In this document: piece after piece, positions 36,133 through 47,264 of the stretch
Position numbering within the stretch: the stretch's first letter is position 1
How the letters are laid out: each line of letters begins with the position of its first letter
Assembly (NCBI GenBank): GCA_029255685.2
Contig: CM055320.2
Span: 46,969,910-47,033,909, forward strand
Direction of reading: 5' to 3'
DNA length: 64,000 nt
Source of the DNA: Silene conica
Taxonomy: Eukaryota > Streptophyta > Magnoliopsida > Caryophyllales > Caryophyllaceae
Program-made: the position numbers and the translations under genes
Notes under the pieces: model-generated
Told to the model about the DNA's origin: nothing
Databases searched by the model: none
Seen by the model: the letters and a program-made list of their open reading frames with translations, nothing else

Positions 36133-37386
36133 TGATACGTGTCTATACTATGCATTTTATTTATACTTTCGGCACGTATTTCTATGCATTTTCGTAGCTT
36201 TTTGTTGCTATTGCTCCCGAAACGGTTTACATTGGCATTTCTATGTTTTAAATGTAGGAATACGCGGAAGTGAGCAAAACCGAACTTTAACCGTCCTCCG
36301 GAAGCTATTTTGAGTGTTTACGCGAAGCAAGGATCCGGACTCTTAAGCCAAGTGGTGCGTACAAGCAAATTCAAGGCTGAAATGTACAGGAATTGGTCGA
36401 CCGACCTACCCAACAGGTCGACCGACCAGCGCACAGTTTCAGAAACCCCTGATTACAGCACTCGAGGTCGACCGACCTACTTAAGAGGTCGACCGACCTG
36501 GCGACTGGTTCCGCGATTTTTATTTCGGTTTTTATTCTTTTAATCTTGTAATTAGGAGACTATTTAAGGACGCCTAAGCTTCATAATTAGGTTAAGCAGT
36601 CCACATTAGCAGAAACTCCATAGTTAGAGAGAAGAATTCCCAAGTTTTCATCTTTGTTCTTAATTTCCAATTAGTTTTGTAAGTTTGTTGCAATTTAATC
36701 TTTCCTTGTTAATTAACTTTATTGTTCTTCATATTATTGTTATTCAATTTATGTTTTCACCCTTTGAATCTTCATCTTCAATCATGTTATCTTTCTTATT
36801 GTTCTTGAATATTGTTAGTACTAGTTTTATGATTTTGATTATGCATAGCTAATTCTTGTGATTAGGAATTAGGGGAACCATGGCCAAGATTAGATTTTGA
36901 TGTTTTATGATTAATCTACCAATCCCCATTGTTGTTGGTGAACTAATTCTTTAAGATTGAAAGATTGTTAGGATTAGTTTAACAACAACTTTGCGATTGC
37001 CCTATGAACGAAAGTTTAGTGCTTTTCTAGGAACCCTAAGACCGTAAGGATTGGGTAGAATATTGACCTAAAGGTTTATTCTTTGTTCCTTGGGATTGTG
37101 TTATTTGGTTATTTTATCCTTTATTGACTTGTCCTAGCCATGGGGAATCGAAGTTCCTAATCTCCTTTTTACCTTGTTTTAGTATCCTTGTTTATTTTGC
37201 TATCTTAGTTGTTAGTCCCCAATCATCAATCAAATCCCCCCCCCCTTTTGGTTACTTTCAATAGACTTTAAATTCACAAACATTATTGACCTTGTCTCTC
37301 TGTGGTTCGACCCTTGACTTATCCTATCTAGTTTAAGCTGAGGTTTTATAAATCTTATCTTTGGCACCCCTCAACGACGGGTGTCA
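36133..37386 (+). repeat. Athila-2 3' LTR
   Basis: TGATACGTGTC to CGACGGGTGTCA, 1254 bp, directly after the purine tract. Interior differs strongly from the 10984 LTR. The next five bases (ATAGT) do not match the bases before 10984, so the two LTRs do not bound one insertion. Confidence 0.8.
36395..36498. repeat. two 21-bp-period box pairs in Athila-2 LTR
   Basis: GGTCGACCGACC exactly at 36395, 36416, 36466 and 36487. Spacers TACCCAACA and TACTTAAGA. Confidence 0.95.
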
Positions 37387-38943
37387 ATAGTTAGGAAAAT
37401 TTTCTGGCCATGATTTTTAAATATGATGTCGCATACATATTTTACAAATGGTATGTAAAATTTCGTACAAAATGAAGTTGTATAGCATGCATTACGAATT
37501 TTGTATGATAAACAGCGTAATAGTGACATTTCGGTTAAAATAAATTAAGTTTGTCGAAATAAGTTCGAAAATTTTAACCATAAATTTGGACATTATGATT
37601 ATTAATGTAATTTTTATGAATGTTCAAAATTCGAAATTCAAATTTTAAATTATGGTAATTTATTTGAATTTTTACATAAGTGTTATATAATTTTAAAGGT
37701 CAAAATGAACAAATTAATTAGTGTTGAATTAATTATTATCAAAATTAGTATAGACTAATTTTGAGTCCTAAAATGTGTTAGGAAAGTTGAATTTTAACGT
37801 AAATATGATTTATGTTTTATTTATGCCATTTTAAGAGTTAAATTACGCATCCCCATAAAACCGGAATAAATTAAACTAATAAACTGTATTAGGGCGATTT
37901 GGCATTAATATGAACATGTTAGATCATATTTTGATGCTTCGTATTGTTTTATGAATGTCATAATTTTGTTATATAATTTTGAATTATGTATTTTGTCTTA
38001 GTATGGCCTTAGTTTTTAATCGGTATTTCTCGTAATGTAAGGGGTTACTGATTTGGTTGTAATTTAATGTGATCTCGTATCACTTTATTTTATTGTTTTA
38101 TTTTATTTTATAATGTATAAAATAGATAGAAAATTTTGTAATTTTTGTAATTCCGGAGATCCTTGAAGGCGGTGCTTTTCGGAAAGGAGTTCCGACCAAG
38201 ACGGAATTTTTCCTTGGGATGCGTGCCGCGTATGAAGTTCAAGGGACCAAGGAGTTGGTTTCCGAATTTGTATTTTACATTATTTTCTATTTTAGGAAAG
38301 GCCATACTAGGAGTTTTATTACGTTTAGCATTTGTTTTATATGTTGCATGCATTGCCAAATCGTCATCAACTTCAACATGCATATCGAGTTTCGAGTCCC
38401 ACACCGTGTCAATTAATTTATCAATAATTCACCGACTTAGTTCACTTAAAGGAGATAGATAATAAATTGACAAGATCTCTTACGATATTCAAAAATTGAG
38501 ACATAGCCTTACCAAAAATTAAAGAACCCACGAAGTACTTTCTTCATAAGGGAGTGGGCTCGGCTAAACCGGGTTGCTACCTTATTACGTTGTAGAAGTG
38601 GGTTAATATGATTACGCTCTCAAAATTTGGCCGATCTCGACGAAGGTATTCGAGCCACCGTAGTGGTAATAAGTTCGGACTAAGATAAGAATTAATGTAC
38701 TTTTATCGACCGAGAGTTCTAAAGGTATAATCGATTAAGGGGTTAATCCACCGAATTATATTAATGAGGGATGTATTGGCTAAACCGTGCCCAAGTTAGT
38801 ATATATTTGGATCTCGGGATCATTACTTAATTGGGTAAGAGAGCATTAAGTATATGTTTTGCTTGTTTATAACAAGTAATAAACTAAAATGATAAACGTT
38901 AATATTTTCCTTTATCTTCCGTTTTGTAGTTATTTAGACCGCA
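37387..38943 (+). other. copia-2 leader fragment
   Basis: AT-rich, no supported ORF. The part near 38130-38400 matches the copia-1 leader in reverse complement, so this is copia leader sequence in plus orientation. Its LTR and PBS are missing, cut by the Athila-2 LTR. Confidence 0.55.
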
Positions 38944-39845
38944 ATGGAATCCTCAAACCCTATCATACCTATTACTATTGACTCTTGTCATAATGTATTT
39001 GACGATGTTTGCACCCGTAACAACCTTGATACTTCTAGAGAGATTCATTTCGGAACGGGTCCGGGTGGCAATGTGAATTTCATCACTTCATTCCCACCTC
39101 CTAAAGGACCATTGCTTGATACGGCTTATATTGATGAGCTAAATCAAGAATTGGATGCCTTGTACTTAAAGGAAAGAGCTTATGATAAAGCTAGTGGGAG
39201 CTCAAGCAAGAATGGTCTTGCGAAGAAGAAAAGGAAGGGAAAGAAATCACAAAAGGGTCGATGTCACTATTGTGGTGTCATGGGCCATTGGAAGAGAAAT
39301 TGTCCAAAATATTTACGGCATATCCAAGAAGGTCTTGTTATTCCGTTAGGTAATTCTCCTTCCGAAATTTATGTTATTGACATTAGTTATACTTCTAACT
39401 CAACATGGGTATTGGATACCGGTTATGGTTCTCACCTTTGTAATCGTTTACAGGGTATAAGAGAAGCAGAGAAGATTGACAAGGGTGAGATGGATCTCTG
39501 ACTTGGAAATGGAGCTCGGGTAGCGGCTACTTCAATAGGGACTTGCACTCTAGCCTTGCCAAGCGGATATGAGCTACATTTAAATAATTGTTATTATGTA
39601 CCGACGCTTTCTAAAAACATTATTTCCGTTGCAATGTTGGACATTGAAGGTTATAGTTTTTCCATTAAAAACAATTGTTGTATTATTTCTAAGAATGACA
39701 TGGTCAATGGACATGCTACTTCTATTAATGGAATTTATGTTTTAGAAACTTTGAACTCGTCCAGTGATGTCTATAACATTCAATCAAAGAGAGTGAAAAC
39801 AAGTGAACCAAATGAATCATATTATTGGCATTGTCGACTTGGTCA
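38944..39845 (+). pseudogene. copia-2 gag end, protease and pre-integrase, truncated
   Basis: From 38944 the frame has a short acidic lead, a Lys-rich stretch, a zinc knuckle CHYCGVMGHWKRNC (CX2CX4HX4C) and the protease WVLDTGYGSHLCN with the DTG catalytic triad. A TGA at 39499-39501 interrupts the frame; the same frame goes on with LGNGARVAATS and CYYVPTLSKNIISV, then the start of the pre-integrase zinc domain (YYWHCRLGH). The copia-3 LTR inserts right there at 39846. Most of gag, and integrase core, RT and RNase H, are missing. It is close to copia-4 in this region. Confidence 0.75.
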
Positions 39846-41076
39846 TGTTAGGTTTAGTTATCTCATAAACTAATTATTTTAGTCATACTAACAAAATATT
39901 AATTAACATTTTAATTAAACAAACTTTAGATCTTATGCATGCTAATGTTATATGCGGAAATGAGGAGATTCGAACCCTTACATACGGTCCAAATAATAGC
40001 AAGGATGATCCTCCAAGTATTCAACAAGAACACCTCCTTAGTGATGCACCAAGACACCCCTTAAAAGATCCGAAACTCTGAGTATGCTAGTACAATAGTC
40101 GGATTTTCCTTAATATGAATTCTAATTACTTATTAGAATATGTTATCACAATACTAAAATTAGTATGAATATTATCTTATAATAATTTGAGGTGTTGTAT
40201 GTTTTTCTCTCTAGAAAAATATGTTGCTTAAGGAATGAATGAATTTTCTTGTGTAAAACAAGTTTTTATTGTGTGTTGCATTGGTTATGGGGTAGCCGGC
40301 CTTAGGGAGCCACAATGGGGAACATCTTCACTTCTCAATGCACTTAGGGTGGCTAGTAGCTTTAAGTCTCAAGGCAACCTATAATCATTGTTTTTAAGAG
40401 TATATTTAACACTTAAACAACCCTTTAATAGGCCCCATAAAACCGGCACACACACACTTAAATGGACCTTATTTTACAATTTTATCAACTTTACAATTGT
40501 ATGTTATGTGACATACAATATGTCACAACATAATAAAATAACAATTGTTTTAATTTAATCATACATATTTATCAAGTAAATATTATTCATAAATTAATAA
40601 ATCATATTTATCAAGTTGAGAAGTAATTCGAAATTACTAACATGTAAAATGGTCATTTATAATAATCGTCAATACGATCTACAACTCTTGTAATAATTAT
40701 AACCCGATTCATTTCAATCACGACATTATAAAATATCGTTCATTGTTTAATAATTGACACGTTTCAATTTTAAACATAAATCTTACAATAAGATTTAACC
40801 TCTGATTTCTCGGTATACGAGTTTAAGGAATATGATCAAATCGTATCAATATACATTGATCATCTTATCAATTAAGGGAATTGTCCTATAGGTGTGACCT
40901 AAAGGGATCAACTGACCACCACCGTCATACGACAGTAATGTCAAACTCTAGCTAGCCAATCATTACCGATTAATGTTGGTCAGTTGACTAATATAATTTC
41001 GTATCATCCCTTGCGCATTCTCGTCATGAGATTTAATTACGTGATCGCACTATTGTTGAGGACACATTTCCCAACA
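39846..41076 (-). repeat. copia-3 LTR (3' LTR in minus sense)
   Basis: TGTTAGGTTTAG to TTTCCCAACA, 1231 bp, followed by the reverse complement of a purine tract (ATCTCCCACTTGTC). Same family as the solo LTR at 29207. Confidence 0.85.
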
Positions 41077-41619
41077 ATCTCCCACTTGTCCTCGACAAGT
41101 GTGCGTCACCAATTCTCTTGTCCTATTACAATCTCCTACTCAATGCAAGATGTCTCTCTAAGGTCGTACTTCCATTCGATCATATCATGAGCGGTTTCCT
41201 CGATCTAGAGAACAACTGTTTGACCGGAATTATCTACCATAGATACCTTCCGAGCGTGGCCACGCATTTCCAGTTAACTTCTCCTCGAGTGGCCTTGAGA
41301 TTTGAACAACCCTAACAAGGGGTGGACAATTTCTATCGCACTACTTCCTTCAACTAGTCATAGTCAGTCACAACCCAAAGCAATCCCATTTGACTCCAGT
41401 TACGAAAAGTCGTAGAGAATGGATCAAGGTTATGCCTAAACTGTACCATCTTGGGAGAGTAGTCTTTAGTCTAAGAATTGACTCACAAGAAAACTATAGC
41501 AGCTCTTGCCACGACCCGGCTATTATAAAATTTCCAGAACTCTATAAGCGGTCACATTGCCCGACAGAGTGTCTCTTGCAGTCTGCCTATGTGATCGACT
41601 AGTCATCACATATGACTCT
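41077..41619 (-). other. copia-3 trailer, part 1
   Basis: Non-coding, like the copia-1 trailer just after its LTR. Split at ACTCT by copia-4; resumes at 55151. Confidence 0.65.
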
Positions 41620-42614
41620 TGTTGGGGCTGGTGTCCTTGACAGTTAGTACAATGACTTACTAAATCTCTTAAAGGATCACAAGGACATACTTCAGTATTA
41701 TTATCAGTTGATCCACATTTATCAATAACGGTTGGTTTGCTAGATAAGTTTGACGTTATTGTCATACAGATGGCGGTGATCAACTGGTCCCTATACGTCA
41801 CACCTATAGGACACGTTTGAGAGATGTGAAGGTATGAAAATACAATCACATTTATGCTGGAGACGACTAAACAGTTAGTCAGAGGTATTGACTATTAAAT
41901 TAGTCAATGAGATGTTGAGATTATTATTTAATACGGATTAAATACTTTTAAGCTAATACAGATTACATGATTAATTCGTAAAATTAAATATAAACGGTTA
42001 TATTTAATTAAATATTGTATTCGCGTATTAATATAAACAGTTATATTAATTTGGGTAATTATACAATATCGTAATTTTATCAGACCATTATTAATGTATC
42101 GATTGCATTAATATCTGATAACATGTGTGCGATTTATAATTAAAATCCCGCGAATAATATTTAGCAAAACGGATCGAATCACGCAAAGGAATAAGGTAAG
42201 AGTGGAAAAAGCCCACTCTCACCCCAACCCTATTCGGCCGACCCACACGTTACAAAAGGAGAGTTATTCTCCTTTTGTCTGAGACTGGTTTATTCATAAT
42301 CTTAAGAAATTAGGGTTTTGAGAACATTCTTTTCCCAAAACTCATATCTCACATCAAAACTCACAAAAGCTCTCCCCATATTGCAAGGCAATTGGAGAGT
42401 ATTTTCTAGCACACGCGGCATCATCTCAAACCAAGTCTTGGGTGCAAGTTATAGGAGGGAATTTACTTTAATTCCTGTTCTTAGGCCAAATCAAGCAAGG
42501 ACCCAAGGTTGTTATTCCTTTTCATGTTTTTATTAACTTATGACAATAATCACAATTGTATGTTTCGTTATAATCCTTCATGTTTAAGGGTGAATACATG
42601 CTATATTCCCCACA
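41620..42614 (+). repeat. copia-4 5' LTR
   Basis: 995 bp, with no coding capacity. Confidence 0.95.
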
Positions 42615-42616
42615 AG

Positions 42617-42628
42617 TGGTATCAGAGC
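42617..42628 (+). other. copia-4 primer binding site
   Basis: TGGTATCAGAGC, two bases after the LTR; initiator tRNA-Met complement. Confidence 0.95.
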
Positions 42629-42708
42629 CAAGGCCACGAAATTTTACTTTTGTGTTTTTCATAAATTTTGTTTAAAAAATTTTGAAAATCGTTTTCTGTC
42701 GCCGTGTG

Positions 42709-42741
42709 GGTCGATCGACCTCCTGTTGCGGTCGGTCGACT
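42709..42741. repeat. 21-bp-period box pair in copia-4 leader
   Basis: GGTCGATCGACC (a perfect palindrome) and GGTCGGTCGACT, spacer TCCTGTTGC. Confidence 0.9.
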
Positions 42742-42973
42742 GCTTCCCGCGTAGGTTTTCTGTTTCGACAGTTTTCTTTTGTGAGTAATCGATCTTGTTT
42801 TCGATTCTTGTTTACATACTGTTAATTAATCGATATTTTTAGCAATATGTGAATCCTTGTTGTTGTTTTATTTGATTTACACGTTTTAAATCAAAGATAA
42901 AAGGGTAAAAACTTGTTTTGATTTTAAAAGTGCAGCGATTTGCGTTTTCAGAAACTCGTTTTTCCTGTTTGGT

Positions 42974-43098
42974 GGTCGGTCGACCTGGTTGATAGGTCGG
43001 TCGACCTGGTTGATAGGTCGGTCGACCTATTGTGCTGTTACAGGAAGTTTTTGTGACTGGCAGATGGTCGGTCGACCCCATGTTGAGGTCGGTCGACC
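42974..43098. repeat. 21-bp-period box triplet and pair in copia-4 leader
   Basis: GGTCGGTCGACC exactly at 42974, 42995 and 43016 (spacer TGGTTGATA both times) and at 43066 and 43087 (spacer CCATGTTGA). Confidence 0.95.
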
Positions 43099-43169
43099 TC
43101 ATCCCTGTAACAGACGTTTCATTTTTCCAGAAAATAACTTGTTTTTATTTTCCCTTGGCCAAAAGTAAT

Positions 43170-44217
43170 TGATGCGGGAGCATTAGCAAGGATTCGAGGT
43201 CGTGACCCACGACCCAAAGAAAGATTAAAGATGTTCGATATGGGTTCGATACGGATTTTTAAGTTAGCTTGGAAAGACGTATTGAAAGAACAAGGGAAGG
43301 TAGCGGGAAACTACCTTGGAAGTCGTGCCAAGGGTGGCGACGTGGAAGGCACGAAACCCTAGGTCAATTAGGGTTTGTGTTTTATTCTTTTTGTTATTTT
43401 AATTAGTTAGTTAATTTTTGTTACTAGTTTGTTACAACTAGTTTGTTAAAGTTGTTACAAGGTGGTTACAAAAGTTAGTTATTAGTTAGTTATGAGTTTG
43501 TTATTAAGTTGTTAGGGTTTGTTACTACAACTTAATCTTTTATTTGTTATTTTATCTTTTAGATTTAATAAGGATTATTTTAATCCATAAGATAGAATTA
43601 GGAAAGTAAAATAAGTAGTAGTAGTACACGGTTTGGACGTGGTCTTGGGAACCGTGTAGGAGTTCGTTTTCTTTCCTATTTCGATTCTAGTTTGTGACGG
43701 ATGACCTTACTATAAATAGGCATCCTTAGTTGTTTGTTTTATTCATTTAAGTTATAAATTAAAAACCTTTTGTTAAGTTTTACTTACAAATCTAAAGTAT
43801 CTGTGTGAGCTTTAACCCCGAAGTATCTGTGTGAGCTTCAAAATAATTGAGAGCATATCTGTGTGAGTTTGATCAATTATCCTATCCATCGACATACATA
43901 ATTCATTCATTAAATCGTTTCACAAATCTTTCAAGTATTAAGTGCTGTGCCTTATTACGTCATCAAGATTCATCAATCAAGAACTTCAAGAACCACCGTC
44001 CAAGAAACGCCACCACCGTGACCACCGTGACCACCGTGCCACGTCACATCGACGGCCACCATCACCGGCCACCCTTCGTTCATTCTTTCATCGTTCTTGG
44101 TTACTTTTCGTTCTTTATTCGTTCAAGATTGTATTATTTTATTAGTATTTTTATTCCGCTGCAACATCCGTATTTTTGTTGATTATCTTTATTGATTATC
44201 ACCCCAAATACGCATCA
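43170..44217 (+). repeat. gag-protease element 5' LTR
   Basis: 1048 bp; TATA-like TATAAATAGG at 43711-43720 marks a likely promoter. The start of the LTR is also coding sequence in the 3' copy. Confidence 0.95.
43711..43720 (+). promoter_or_regulatory. probable TATA box in the 5' LTR
   Basis: TATAAATAGG in the middle of the LTR, a good plant TATA match. The 3' LTR has the same sequence. Confidence 0.55.
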
Positions 44218-44220
44218 AAT

Positions 44221-44232
44221 TGGTATCAGAGC
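44221..44232 (+). other. primer binding site of gag-protease element
   Basis: TGGTATCAGAGC three bases after the LTR. Confidence 0.9.
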
Positions 44233-44267
44233 TTCGGCTCTTGGTCTAATTTTTATTACACCAGTTC

Positions 44268-46409
44268 TTGGGAAAGTTTGTCAACATGGTAGGATCTCAA
44301 GACGGAGAAGAAAAATCATGGGAAGAGAGCAACATGGAATTAAAATCCGAAATCCAAGAGCTCAAATATCTCATTAAGACTATGATGACCAAAGGAGGTC
44401 ATAAAAAGACGGGAGAGTCCTCATCTAGGGTGAGTGACTCGGAAGAAGAGGCTGAATTGAAGGGCAAGACTTGGGACAAGAACGATGATGATAGAGGTCT
44501 CAAACTTGACATCCCTGAATTCAAAGGAGACATGAATCCGGAGGATTTCTTGGAGTGGCTAAGACAAACGGAGAGAGTCTTTGAGTACAAGGAATACGAT
44601 GACCGGAAACAATTCAAAGTTGCAATCTTAAAACTTACCAAGTACGCTTCGCTATGGTATGAAAACCTTGTGAGGCAAAGAAAGAAGCAACACAAAGAAA
44701 AGATTAAGTCTTGGGCAAAGTTGAAAAAGCACATGGTAAAGAAATTCTTGCCAAAGGACTACAATCAAGAAAATTACTTAAAACTCCATTCTTTAACCCA
44801 AGATAATATGACCGTCTCAGAATACATTCGGGAATTTGAAAAGATGACCATTGTATGTGATCTAGATGAGAGGGAGGAGTTGAAAGTGGCTAGATTTATT
44901 CGTGGTTTAGTACCAACCCTAGCTTCAAGGGTTGAAATTCAAAACTATGAAGATTATTATGATGTGTGCAGGATTGCTTTAAAGTTCAAAAGACATGACA
45001 AAGCAAGGAAAACAAGTTCTTATAAAAGCACGAGAGTCGGAGAAGGCTCATCATCATACACTACCACTACCACGCCTAAGGCCAAGGAGGCGTCGAAGGA
45101 AGAGGCGGCCGAAAAGGCCAAAGGTACGTTCAAGCAAGGTATTCCTGATCCTAGAGGGAGTACTATTAGAAGATGCTATAAGTGTCAAGGCTACGGACAC
45201 ATCGCTACGGATTGCCCTCAAAAGAGAACCTTGTCAATTCAAGAACTTCAAGGTATGGTTCCTAACTTTGTTGTACCTGAATTAGTAGAGGAGGAAAAAA
45301 TTAAGGAGGAAAAGAAGGACAGAAAAGTCGTGGGAGCCGAGAGTGAGGACGAGGGGGATTGTCTCGTAGTACGTGCTTTACATGTGGAGTCCACGATGGA
45401 AGGTGAGGAACAAAGGGATAATGTGTTCCATACTCGTTGTAAGGTTGAGGGGAAGAAGTGCGACTTAATTATTGATAGTGGGTCTTGCACTAATGTTGTT
45501 TCGAAAACCTTAGTTTCGGAGTTGGAGTTAAGTATTAGGGCTAGAGAAAAACCGTACAAGTTGCAATGGTTAGATGGGAACCAAGGGGTACGGGTGGAGA
45601 AGCAAGCCTTAATTTCTTTTAACATTGGGCCTTATGAAGATAAACTATGGTGTGACATCGTCCCTATGAACGCATGTCATATATTACTTGGAAGGCCTTG
45701 GCAATACGATAGAAACGTTATACATGATGGGAGAACAAATGTATATAGCGTTACTAAAGGAGGTACCATCTATGATCTCCAACCTTTATCAAGAATCAAA
45801 CCTAGGCCACCTAATTCAAAGAAAAGCTTATTTATGGAGTTAGGGGAAGGGACACCAAGCGACGGGGATGAGGAGTCAGGCGCGTGTGGTGTTGAGTTGG
45901 TCGAAATTCATGGGGGACATGGAGGTTGTGAGGGGTTACCGAGTAAGGAGAAGCGTGGAGGTTGTACGGTTGAGAATGCCGAGAGTGTGAGTGGGTTGGG
46001 AGGCCACGGGTGTACTAGTTCCGTGGGGATGGTTGTCAAAGTTCAAGTAGATAGGATGGTTGCTAACACCAACGAGCACAAGGAGAAACCTCGGAGTAAG
46101 GGTTTGATGGCTAGAAGGGATCATGGTCTAGTCAAGACAAGGGCAAGCATGGCTAAGCCAACTCAAGACATACTTGATCTTAATTTGAGGTCAAATTCTC
46201 AAAAACTGAGAGAGTATGATGCGGGAGCATTAGCAAGGATTCGAGGTCGTGACCCACGACCCAAAGAAAGATTAAAGATGTTCGATATGGGTTCGATACG
46301 GATTTTTAAGTTAGCTTGGAAAGACGTATTGAAAGAACAAGGGAAGGTAGCGGGAAACTACCTTGGAAGTCGTGCCAAGGGTAGCGACGTGGAAGGCACG
46401 AAACCCTAG
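44268..46409 (+). CDS. intact gag-protease polyprotein of a gypsy element
   Basis: A 713-codon frame without a stop. The better start is probably the second Met (44286, MVGSQDGEEK). Residues about 85-240 form a retrotransposon gag capsid domain (LDIPEFKGDMNPEDFLEWL, ASLWYENL, KKFLPKDY). A zinc knuckle CYKCQGYGHIATDC (CX2CX4HX4C) is near residue 303. A retropepsin-like protease has IIDSGSCTNVVSK near residue 401 (catalytic DSG) and ILLGRPW near 470. The last 64 codons lie inside the 3' LTR, so the stop codon is in the LTR. No RT follows. The product would assemble particles and process gag, possibly for packaging by an autonomous partner. It is the only long, fully open retroelement polyprotein here. 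Confidence 0.85.
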   Translation: MGKFVNMVGSQDGEEKSWEESNMELKSEIQELKYLIKTMMTKGGHKKTGESSSRVSDSEEEAELKGKTWDKNDDDRGLKLDIPEFKGDMNPEDFLEWLRQTERVFEYKEYDDRKQFKVAILKLTKYASLWYENLVRQRKKQHKEKIKSWAKLKKHMVKKFLPKDYNQENYLKLHSLTQDNMTVSEYIREFEKMTIVCDLDEREELKVARFIRGLVPTLASRVEIQNYEDYYDVCRIALKFKRHDKARKTSSYKSTRVGEGSSSYTTTTTPKAKEASKEEAAEKAKGTFKQGIPDPRGSTIRRCYKCQGYGHIATDCPQKRTLSIQELQGMVPNFVVPELVEEEKIKEEKKDRKVVGAESEDEGDCLVVRALHVESTMEGEEQRDNVFHTRCKVEGKKCDLIIDSGSCTNVVSKTLVSELELSIRAREKPYKLQWLDGNQGVRVEKQALISFNIGPYEDKLWCDIVPMNACHILLGRPWQYDRNVIHDGRTNVYSVTKGGTIYDLQPLSRIKPRPPNSKKSLFMELGEGTPSDGDEESGACGVELVEIHGGHGGCEGLPSKEKRGGCTVENAESVSGLGGHGCTSSVGMVVKVQVDRMVANTNEHKEKPRSKGLMARRDHGLVKTRASMAKPTQDILDLNLRSNSQKLREYDAGALARIRGRDPRPKERLKMFDMGSIRIFKLAWKDVLKEQGKVAGNYLGSRAKGSDVEGTKP

Positions 46410-47264
46410 GTCAATTAGGGTTTGTGTTTTATTCTTTTTGTTATTTTAATTAGTTAGTTAATTTTTGTTACTAGTTTGTTACAACTAGTTTGTTAAAGTT
46501 GTTACAAGGTGGTTACAAAAGTTAGTTATTAGTTAGTTATGAGTTTGTTATTAAGTTGTTAGGGTTTGTTACTACAACTTAATCTTTTATTTGTTATTTT
46601 ATCTTTTAGATTTAATAAGGATTATTTTAATCCATAAGATAGAATTAGGAAAGTAAAATAAGTAGTAGTAGTACACGGTTTGGACGTGGTCTTGGGAACC
46701 GTGTAGGAGTTCGTTTTCTTTCCTATTTCGATTCTAGTTTGTGACGGATGACCTTACTATAAATAGGCATCCTTAGTTGTTTGTTTTATTCATTCAAGTT
46801 ATAAATTAAAAACCTTTTGTTAAGTTTTACTTACAAATCTAAAGTATCTGTGTGAGCTTTAACCCCGAAGTATCTGTGTGAGCTTCAAAATAATTGAGAG
46901 AATATCTGTGTGAGTTTGATCAATTATCCTATCCATCGACATACATAATTCATTCATTAAATCGTTTCACAAATCTTTCAAGTATTAAGTGTTGTGCCTT
47001 ATTACGTCATCAAGATTCATCAATCAAGAACTTCAAGAACCACCGTCCAAGAAACGCCACCACCGTGACCACCGTGACCACCGTGCCACGTCACATCGAC
47101 GGCCACCATCACCGGCCACCCTTCGTTCATTCTTTCATCGTTCTTGGTTACTTTTCGTTCTTTATTCGTTCAAGATTGTATTATTTTATTAGTATTTTTA
47201 TTCCGCTGCAACATCCGTATTTTTGTTGATTATCTTTATTGATTATCACCCCAAATACGCATCA
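46217..47264 (+). repeat. gag-protease element 3' LTR
   Basis: 1048 bp. Preceded by purine-rich AAAAACTGAGAGAGTA, which lies in the coding frame. Confidence 0.95.

Larger units (their letters stand above)
43170..47264 (+). mobile_element. gypsy gag-protease element with terminal repeats, TSD GTAAT
   Basis: LTRs 43170-44217 and 46217-47264, both 1048 bp and about 99.6% identical (I count four changes), TGATGCGGGAGC to AAATACGCATCA. GTAAT lies at 43165-43169 and 47265-47269. PBS TGGTATCAGAGC is at 44221-44232. The internal 2 kb encodes only gag and protease, with no RT, RNase H or integrase, which fits the non-autonomous TR-GAG class. It is the youngest LTR element in the window by LTR identity and lies in the copia-4 leader. 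Confidence 0.95.

Noticed and set aside
10984..37386. A single 26-kb Athila element bounded by the LTRs at 10984 and 36133
   Set aside because: The LTR interiors differ strongly and flanking 5-bp sequences do not match; a chimera of two elements is more likely.
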